A stretch of DNA of 13,365 nt from Prolixibacteraceae bacterium (lineage in GTDB: Bacteria; Bacteroidota; Bacteroidia; Bacteroidales; Prolixibacteraceae), in the NCBI GenBank assembly GCA_018399395.1, contig JAGYOI010000014.1:1-13365 (forward strand), given 5' to 3'. The notes beneath the pieces were generated by a model. It was given only the letters and a program-made list of their open reading frames with translations. It was not told the DNA's origin and did not search any database. A program made the position numbers and the translations under genes. Below, in pieces: positions 8,300 through 13,365 of this stretch. The number at the start of each line of letters is the position of its first letter. Position 1 is the first letter of the stretch.

Positions 8300-8980
8300 A
8301 TGGATCATAAAAAAGAATTTCAAAAATATGCCACCGGGCACATGGGCATCAGTAGCTTATCGCTCGACAAGTACATGTCATCGGCTTATGGCAGCTATAT
8401 TTCACCAACCATTATTGAAGAGCGCCAGTTGAATATTGCCACAATGGACGTATTCTCACGTTTGATGATGGACCGCATCATCTTTTTAGGCGTTCCGATT
8501 GATGACTATGTAGCCAATATCATTCAGGCACAGTTGTTGTTTCTCGACTCAACCGACCCGGGAAAAGATATTCAAATTTACTTTAACACACCGGGCGGAT
8601 CGGTTCATGCGGGCTTAGGTATATACGACACTATGCAGTTTATAACATCCGATGTATCGACAATTTGCACAGGAATGGCCGCTTCGATGGGAGCTGTATT
8701 GTTAACAGCCGGGGCACCAGGCAAACGCTCGGCCCTAACCCACTCACGTGTAATGATTCACCAACCTATGGGTGGAGCTCAGGGACAGGCCAGTGATATT
8801 GAAATTACGGCCCGCGAAATATTGAAGTTGAAAAAAGAACTATACGAGATTATTGCAAAGCATTCAGGCAAACCAATCAAAACAGTTGAGAAAGACTCAG
8901 ACCGTGATTATTGGATGACTGCCGAGGAAGCTAAAAATTATGGAATGATCGACCAGGTATTAACTCGTAATAAAAAATAA
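8300..8980 (+). CDS. clpP: ATP-dependent Clp protease proteolytic subunit ClpP
   Basis: This serine peptidase forms the tetradecameric degradation chamber that works with ClpX. From the ATG at 8300 it has 226 residues. The catalytic triad is visible: Ser129 in GMAASMGAV, His154 in [18 protein letters not shown], and Asp203 in SDRDYWM. The handle and oligomer-contact segments are intact. The open frame extends upstream to a GTG at 8234, but that codon overlaps the promoter -7 box. The 8300 start gives [14 protein letters not shown], resembling Bacteroidia ClpP N-termini, which may include a short processed propeptide. clpX follows after 16 nt in the same operon. Confidence 0.95.
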   Translation: MDHKKEFQKYATGHMGISSLSLDKYMSSAYGSYISPTIIEERQLNIATMDVFSRLMMDRIIFLGVPIDDYVANIIQAQLLFLDSTDPGKDIQIYFNTPGGSVHAGLGIYDTMQFITSDVSTICTGMAASMGAVLLTAGAPGKRSALTHSRVMIHQPMGGAQGQASDIEITAREILKLKKELYEIIAKHSGKPIKTVEKDSDRDYWMTAEEAKNYGMIDQVLTRNKK

Positions 8981-8982
8981 TA

Positions 8983-8991
8983 AAGGAAGGA
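8983..8991 (+). promoter_or_regulatory. Strong Shine-Dalgarno site before clpX
   Basis: AAGGAAGGA ends 5 nt before the clpX ATG. Other genes here have A/T-rich leaders without such a site, as is usual in Bacteroidota, so this purine-rich box is unusual. It may help re-initiation after clpP. Confidence 0.5.
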
Positions 8992-8996
8992 TCTAA

Positions 8997-10214
8997 ATGG
9001 ATAAATGTTCATTTTGCGGGAGAAAGAAAAATGAAGTTGAATTGCTGATTGCCGGCATGGACGGGCACATTTGTGACCGCTGTATCGAGCAGGCCCACAA
9101 CATTGTTGAGGAAGAACTAAAAAGTAAAGGCGACACATTCGATTTAAAATCGATTGAACTAATGAAGCCGGCACAAATTAAAGAGTTTCTTGATAAATAT
9201 GTAATCGGGCAGAATCATGCAAAGAAAATTCTATCGGTGGCGGTTTACAATCATTATAAACGATTGGGACAAGTTATTGATGATGACGAAACAGAGATTG
9301 AAAAATCAAACATCATAATGGTTGGCCCTACCGGTACAGGCAAAACCTTACTGGCACGTACCATTGCACGGATGCTGCACGTTCCTTTTACTATTGTTGA
9401 TGCAACTGTTCTTACTGAAGCCGGCTACGTTGGCGAAGATATTGAAAGCCTTTTAACACGACTGTTACAAGCCGCCGATTACAATGTTGAAGCTGCCGAG
9501 CGGGGAATCGTTTTTATTGATGAAATTGATAAGATTGCCCGCAAAGGCGACAATCCATCGATTACCCGCGACGTATCGGGCGAAGGCGTACAGCAAGGGT
9601 TGCTGAAATTACTTGAAGGTTCGGTTGTTAACGTTCCGCCACAAGGGGGCCGTAAACACCCTGAACAGAAAATGATTCCTGTGAACACCAAAAACATCTT
9701 GTTTATGTGTGGTGGTGCTTTCGATGGTATCGAGCGTAAAATATCACAACGCATGAATGCCCAGGTTGTTGGTTTTAATGCCGTAGAGCACGCATCATCA
9801 ATCGACAGGGAAAACCTGATGCAATATATCGCGCCAATGGATTTGAAATCGTTCGGGCTGATACCCGAAATTATCGGGCGGCTACCCGTACTCACTTATC
9901 TCGATCCACTTGAGCCTGCAACGTTGAAAAGGATTCTCACAGAACCTAAAAACGCGATTGTCAAGCAATATAACAAGCTCTTCAAAATTGATGGCATAGA
10001 ACTGAAATTTACGGATGAAGCCCTTGACTATATCGTAAATGTTGCTGTTGAATACAAACTTGGAGCCCGCGGATTACGATCGATTTGTGAAACGATTATG
10101 ACAGACGCGATGTTCGAGTTACCATCAAACGGCAAAAAAACGTTTGAAGTTAACCGAAAATACACAAGTGAAAAAATTGAAAAAGCGGGAATGGCATTAC
10201 TGAAAGCCAGTTAA
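8997..10214 (+). CDS. clpX: ATP-dependent Clp protease ATP-binding subunit ClpX
   Basis: A hexameric AAA+ unfoldase that recognises tagged substrates and threads them into ClpP. The 405-residue protein starts with a C4 zinc-binding domain (Cys4, Cys7, Cys26, Cys29) for adaptor and substrate binding. The AAA+ module has Walker A GPTGTGKT (110-117), pore loop GYVG (143-146), Walker B IVFIDEIDK (171-179), the RKH loop (219-221) and sensor II in LGARGLR (355-361, Arg358). The ClpP-docking loop equivalent to E. coli IGF reads VGF (258-260). All key residues are present. It is downstream of clpP in one operon and ends in a clear terminator. Confidence 0.97.
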   Translation: MDKCSFCGRKKNEVELLIAGMDGHICDRCIEQAHNIVEEELKSKGDTFDLKSIELMKPAQIKEFLDKYVIGQNHAKKILSVAVYNHYKRLGQVIDDDETEIEKSNIIMVGPTGTGKTLLARTIARMLHVPFTIVDATVLTEAGYVGEDIESLLTRLLQAADYNVEAAERGIVFIDEIDKIARKGDNPSITRDVSGEGVQQGLLKLLEGSVVNVPPQGGRKHPEQKMIPVNTKNILFMCGGAFDGIERKISQRMNAQVVGFNAVEHASSIDRENLMQYIAPMDLKSFGLIPEIIGRLPVLTYLDPLEPATLKRILTEPKNAIVKQYNKLFKIDGIELKFTDEALDYIVNVAVEYKLGARGLRSICETIMTDAMFELPSNGKKTFEVNRKYTSEKIEKAGMALLKAS

Positions 10215-10240
10215 TTATACTTCCACAAAAAATAAATTAA

Positions 10241-10269
10241 AGCCGGGTCAGATATGATTCGGCTTTTTT
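10241..10269 (+). terminator. Intrinsic terminator of clpP-clpX
   Basis: AGCCGGGTC (10241-10249) pairs with GATTCGGCT (10256-10264), 9 bp with two G-U pairs, around loop AGATAT. Six Ts follow. The stem base is nearly identical to that of the tig terminator. Confidence 0.87.
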
Positions 10270-10303
10270 ATGATATTCAATCGCTGACCTCACAGAATAG
10301 TTG

Positions 10304-10411
10304 AAATCATATTTTTATAATTCGAAAATCACTTTTAAATCATCAATAAAAATATAGAATCATACTTTTTTGTCTTAATATTAAGAAATCATTAAGCGGA
10401 CAAAAAATCAT
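10304..10411. repeat. Array of AAATCAT boxes and a 14-bp palindrome upstream of the metY promoter
   Basis: Exact AAATCAT heptamers start at 10304, 10337, 10386 and 10405, with variants at 10326 (AAATCAC) and 10357 (GAATCAT). Start-to-start spacings are 22, 11, 20, 29 and 19 bp, near multiples of a helical turn. The perfect palindrome TCTTAATATTAAGA lies at 10373-10386. The last box runs into an inverted copy (AAATCATTTTTGATTT, 10405-10420). The region lies between the clpX terminator and the metY promoter and contains no gene. A regulator-binding array is an inference, as AT-rich DNA makes some matches likely. Confidence 0.4.
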
Positions 10412-10417
10412 TTTTGA

Positions 10418-10450
10418 TTTGCATTTGTCGCCTAAAATTCATTATGTTTG
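10418..10450 (+). promoter_or_regulatory. Promoter for the metY leader and metY
   Basis: TTTG (10418-10421) and TATGTTTG (10443-10450), an exact TAnnTTTG, are separated by 21 nt, a near-ideal Bacteroidota promoter. Transcription would start near 10457, about 13 nt before the ATG of the Met-rich leader frame at 10470. Flanking GACAAA (10399-10404) and TTTGTC (10424-10429) form an inverted repeat around the -33 element. Confidence 0.65.
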
Positions 10451-10469
10451 TCCTACCAAAACAATAGTA

Positions 10470-10537
10470 ATGAGCAAACGCACCGAAAATATCACTTCAT
10501 TTTACATCATGGCAATCATGCCTATGATGATGCGAAT

Positions 10538-10559
<22 letters not shown>
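10470..10559 (+). CDS. Methionine-rich leader peptide (29 aa), putative attenuator of metY
   Basis: A small open frame of 29 codons plus TAG starts just after the predicted start point and ends 90 nt before metY. Nine of its 29 codons are ATG. Residues 14-29 read MAIMPMMMRMLMRMSK, with Met at 14, 17, 19, 20, 21, 23, 25 and 27. All nine ATG triplets in this interval fall in this one frame, which argues for selection on the reading frame. It precedes a methionine biosynthesis gene, the classical arrangement of ribosome-mediated attenuation in trp, his, thr and ilv operons. Here methionine starvation would stall the ribosome on the ATG run. There is no Shine-Dalgarno site, as usual for the phylum. 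A coding role for the peptide itself, for example as a tiny membrane-active protein, cannot be excluded but seems less likely. Confidence 0.72.
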
Positions 10560-11947
<1,388 letters not shown>

Positions 11948-11948
<1 letters not shown>

Positions 11949-12003
11949 ATTGAGAGAGATTGAGAGAGATTGAGAAAGATTGAGAAAGATTGAGAGAGAT
12001 TGA
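11948..12003. repeat. Decamer tandem repeat directly after metY
   Basis: Five consecutive copies of GATTGAGAGA (copies 3 and 4 read GATTGAGAAA) run from 11948 to 11997, followed by degenerating GATTGA units to about 12024. The first unit starts on the last base of the metY stop codon. Inverted copies occur downstream: TCAATCTCT (12082-12090) is complementary to AGAGATTGA (11995-12003), and AATCAATCT (12070-12078) is complementary to AGATTGATT (12016-12024). The transcript could fold into a long irregular hairpin of about 95 nt. Confidence 0.85.
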
Positions 12004-12101
12004 AGTGATTGATGTAGATTGATTTTTGTATTCTTAGAAATAGATATATTTTTTCAATCTGTCGTAGGCAATCAATCTTTTTCAATCTCTTGAATTTAAA
12101 T

Positions 12102-12128
12102 GTCTATTGTCTCATGTCTAAAATCTAA
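12102..12128. repeat. Left arm of an imperfect 27-bp inverted repeat flanking metA
   Basis: The reverse complement of this segment matches 13195-13221 at 23 of 27 positions by hand alignment. The shared ends are TTAGATT and AATAGAC. The two arms enclose metA, about 1.07 kb apart. It may be a dispersed intergenic repeat or the remains of a mobile cassette boundary. Confidence 0.55.
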
Positions 12129-12191
12129 CGATCTATTGATGTAACATTAGGTGTTTTCATCCACCAAATTAGTATTAGAATCAAGATTACT

Positions 12192-12220
12192 AATGACTCA
12201 ATGACTGATGACTAATGACT
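12192..12220. repeat. Heptamer tandem repeat upstream of metA
   Basis: AATGACT occurs at 12192-12198, 12200-12206 and 12214-12220, with GATGACT at 12207-12213; the last three are perfectly head to tail. The array lies where the -33 region of the metA promoter would be expected. Confidence 0.8.
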
Positions 12221-12234
12221 ATTTACTAATTTAT

Positions 12235-12242
12235 TATTTTTG
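12235..12242 (+). promoter_or_regulatory. Putative -7 element of the metA promoter
   Basis: TATTTTTG is an exact TAnnTTTG match and ends 22 nt before the metA ATG at 12265, so the leader would be about 16 nt. The usual -33 TTG is not present at 19-21 nt; the heptamer repeat occupies that position. No leader peptide fits in so short a leader. Confidence 0.45.
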
Positions 12243-12264
12243 TAATAAATTTCAACTAAATAAT

Positions 12265-13182
12265 ATGCCTGTAAATATACCACATAAGCTCCCGGCAATT
12301 AAAGCACTCGAAGAAGAGAACATTTTTGTAATGGATGAAGCCCGTGCCATGCACCAGGATATTCGGCCACTGCGCATTGCTGTTCTTAACCTGATGCCGG
12401 TAAAAATCACAACCGAAACCGATTTGATACGGCTTCTGTCGAACACACCTTTGCAGCTCAAACTTGACCTGATAAAGGTTATGGCACATACGCCAAAAAA
12501 CACGCCGGCCGAGCACATGGAAATGTTTTATTCCGACTTTGAAAAAATACGCCACAAAAAGTACGACGGTCTTATAGTAACCGGTGCTCCGGTTGAGCAT
12601 CTCGATTTTGAAGATGTGAATTACTGGGAGGAAATGAGGACCATTTTTGAATGGGCCGAGCATAATGTACAATCATCGTTATTTATATGTTGGGCATCGA
12701 TGGCCGCCTTGTATCATTATTATGGTATACCCAAATACCCCTTGCCACAAAAAAAATTCGGTGTATTTCACCATGTGGCTAAATATCCCAAACTGCCAAT
12801 GTTCCGTGGTTTCGACGATGAGTTTCACATGCCGCACTCACGCCACTCCGAAGTACGTGCCACCGATATTGAAAAAATACCCGGGCTTGAAGTGATTGCC
12901 GATTCAGAAGAAGCAGGAATAGGCATTATTCAGGAACAAACGGGACGGAAGCTATTTGTTACCGGTCACTTCGAATATTCGACCTACAACCTTGATGACG
13001 AATATAAACGCGATTTAGCAAAAGGAATGGACATTGGTGTTCCAAAACATTATTACAAAAAGAACAATCCTGAAAAACACCCGGTAGTCCGCTGGCGTGG
13101 CCATGCCAACCTGTTTTTTCAAAACTGGCTCAACTATCATGTTTATCAGCAAACACCTTTTAATATTGATGAGATAAAGTAG
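12265..13182 (+). CDS. metA: Homoserine O-acetyltransferase, MetA type
   Basis: It activates homoserine for methionine synthesis by O-acylation, in the cytoplasm. The 305-residue protein aligns along its length with E. coli MetA (LNLMPVKI, NTPAEH, GLIVTGAPVE, LFICWASMAAL, RGFDDEF, PHSRH, VTGHFEY, NWLNYHVYQ). The acyl-carrying Cys142, His235 and Glu237 are all present. Position 111 is Glu. E. coli MetA has Gly here and uses succinyl-CoA, whereas Glu111 is the residue reported to give acetyl-CoA specificity in the Bacillus cereus enzyme. Acetyl transfer is therefore the better call, and it feeds MetY directly. The ATG at 12265 gives the family N-terminus MPVNIPHKLPA; the frame opens at 12208, but the -7 box at 12235-12242 lies inside that extension. 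Confidence 0.94.
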   Translation: MPVNIPHKLPAIKALEEENIFVMDEARAMHQDIRPLRIAVLNLMPVKITTETDLIRLLSNTPLQLKLDLIKVMAHTPKNTPAEHMEMFYSDFEKIRHKKYDGLIVTGAPVEHLDFEDVNYWEEMRTIFEWAEHNVQSSLFICWASMAALYHYYGIPKYPLPQKKFGVFHHVAKYPKLPMFRGFDDEFHMPHSRHSEVRATDIEKIPGLEVIADSEEAGIGIIQEQTGRKLFVTGHFEYSTYNLDDEYKRDLAKGMDIGVPKHYYKKNNPEKHPVVRWRGHANLFFQNWLNYHVYQQTPFNIDEIK

Positions 13183-13194
13183 AACAAAAGATTT

Positions 13195-13221
13195 TTAGAT
13201 TATAGACAGAAGATAATAGAC
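13195..13221. repeat. Right arm of the 27-bp imperfect inverted repeat flanking metA
   Basis: It starts 12 nt after the metA stop and matches the reverse complement of 12102-12128 at 23 of 27 positions. It lies in the convergent gap between metA and the ferredoxin-like gene. A small stem GTGTTT/AAACAC (13224-13229 with 13233-13238) follows. Confidence 0.55.
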
Positions 13222-13248
13222 TTGTGTTTATAAAACACCTAAGCCCAC

Positions 13249-13365
13249 TCAATAGAAAGGCTTTACAATTGCTCCTTTGTCACAGCTTGTAACACAATCG
13301 CCACAAACCTGGCATTTGTTTTCATTTATACTTGCGTGAAATATTTCTGCAATAATAGCAGAATA
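13249..13365 (-). CDS. 4Fe-4S ferredoxin-type protein, C-terminal end only (partial)
   Basis: The minus strand is open from the window edge to a TGA at 13249-13251, giving the last 38 residues of a protein. It contains NKCQVCGDCVTSCDKGAIV, a C-x2-C-x2-C-x3-C cluster (Cys 18, 21, 24 and 28 of the visible part) that binds a 4Fe-4S centre. The last Cys is followed by Asp rather than the usual Pro. Residues just before it (IIAEIFHASIN) show no second cluster, so any other Cys motif must lie beyond the edge. The parent could be a small ferredoxin or the ferredoxin domain of a larger oxidoreductase; this cannot be decided here. It is convergent with metA. Confidence 0.75.
   Translation of the reverse strand, partial: YSAIIAEIFHASINENKCQVCGDCVTSCDKGAIVKPFY

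Larger units (their letters stand above)
11949..12264. other. Repeat-rich intergenic region between metY and metA
   Basis: About 316 nt without a gene. In order it holds the decamer array (to about 12003), a low-complexity stretch with inverted copies of the decamer (12016-12090), one arm of a 27-bp imperfect inverted repeat (12102-12128), heptamer repeats (12192-12220) and a candidate metA promoter (12235-12242). No conventional terminator with a T-run was seen, so it is unclear whether metY and metA share a transcript. Confidence 0.7.

Noticed and set aside
9479..9895. Long minus-strand frames opposite clpX, tatC, tig and metY
   Set aside because: They are antisense shadows of confident genes with unlikely composition (Ser/Phe/Cys rich) and no promoters.
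12208..12264. Upstream start for metA
   Set aside because: It lies in the heptamer repeat and spans the putative -7 box; the 12265 ATG matches MetA N-termini.
13224..13238. GTGTTT/AAACAC stem as a terminator for metA
   Set aside because: The stem is only 6 bp and A/T-rich with no T run; it is too weak to call.

Overview
This window reads as chromosomal DNA of a member of the Bacteroidota, probably class Bacteroidia. Four things point that way. Five genes are preceded by the characteristic TAnnTTTG -7 promoter element (tatC, the tRNA gene, clpP, the metY leader and metA), and two more minus-strand copies sit at 104-111 and upstream of pyrF. Transcript leaders are short and mostly lack Shine-Dalgarno sites. 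The RecQ carries a C-terminal extension, and a DUF2851 protein and a long-form (type 2) PyrF are present. The gene order tig-clpP-clpX with tatC-lptB nearby also fits. No phage, transposase, CRISPR or integrase gene is visible. It is mostly a housekeeping region with methionine biosynthesis genes at its right end.

Left part (172-4607, minus strand): recQ, pyrF and a DUF2851 protein are read leftward. pyrF has its own promoter and is closely followed by the DUF2851 gene. A divergent gap (4608-4867) separates recQ from the rightward genes. Centre (4868-6640, plus strand): tatC (twin-arginine translocase) and lptB (LPS-export ATPase) form a tight pair, followed by tRNA-Leu(UAG) with its own promoter and a strong terminator hairpin. 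Then come tig (trigger factor), clpP and clpX, the nascent-chain chaperone and the ClpXP protease. tig and clpX each end in a clear intrinsic terminator, and the two hairpins are near copies.

Right part (10271-13182): methionine biosynthesis. metA (acyl-homoserine synthesis) and metY (O-acetylhomoserine sulfhydrylation) encode consecutive steps from homoserine to homocysteine. MetA has Glu111, the residue associated with acetyl-CoA use, which matches MetY's substrate. The most interesting element lies directly upstream of metY. A promoter drives a 29-codon open frame (10470-10559) in which 9 codons are ATG, 8 of them within 14 codons, and it stops 90 nt before metY. Every ATG in this stretch falls in that one frame. 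It looks like a methionine-sensing leader peptide for ribosome-mediated attenuation. The last Met codons can pair with a downstream segment, and another segment can pair over the metY start codon. Upstream of the promoter are repeated AAATCAT boxes with near-helical spacing and a 14-bp palindrome.

The gap between metY and metA (about 316 nt) holds decamer and heptamer tandem repeats, and metA is flanked by a 27-bp imperfect inverted repeat. At the right edge, the C-terminal end of a 4Fe-4S ferredoxin-like gene enters on the minus strand.
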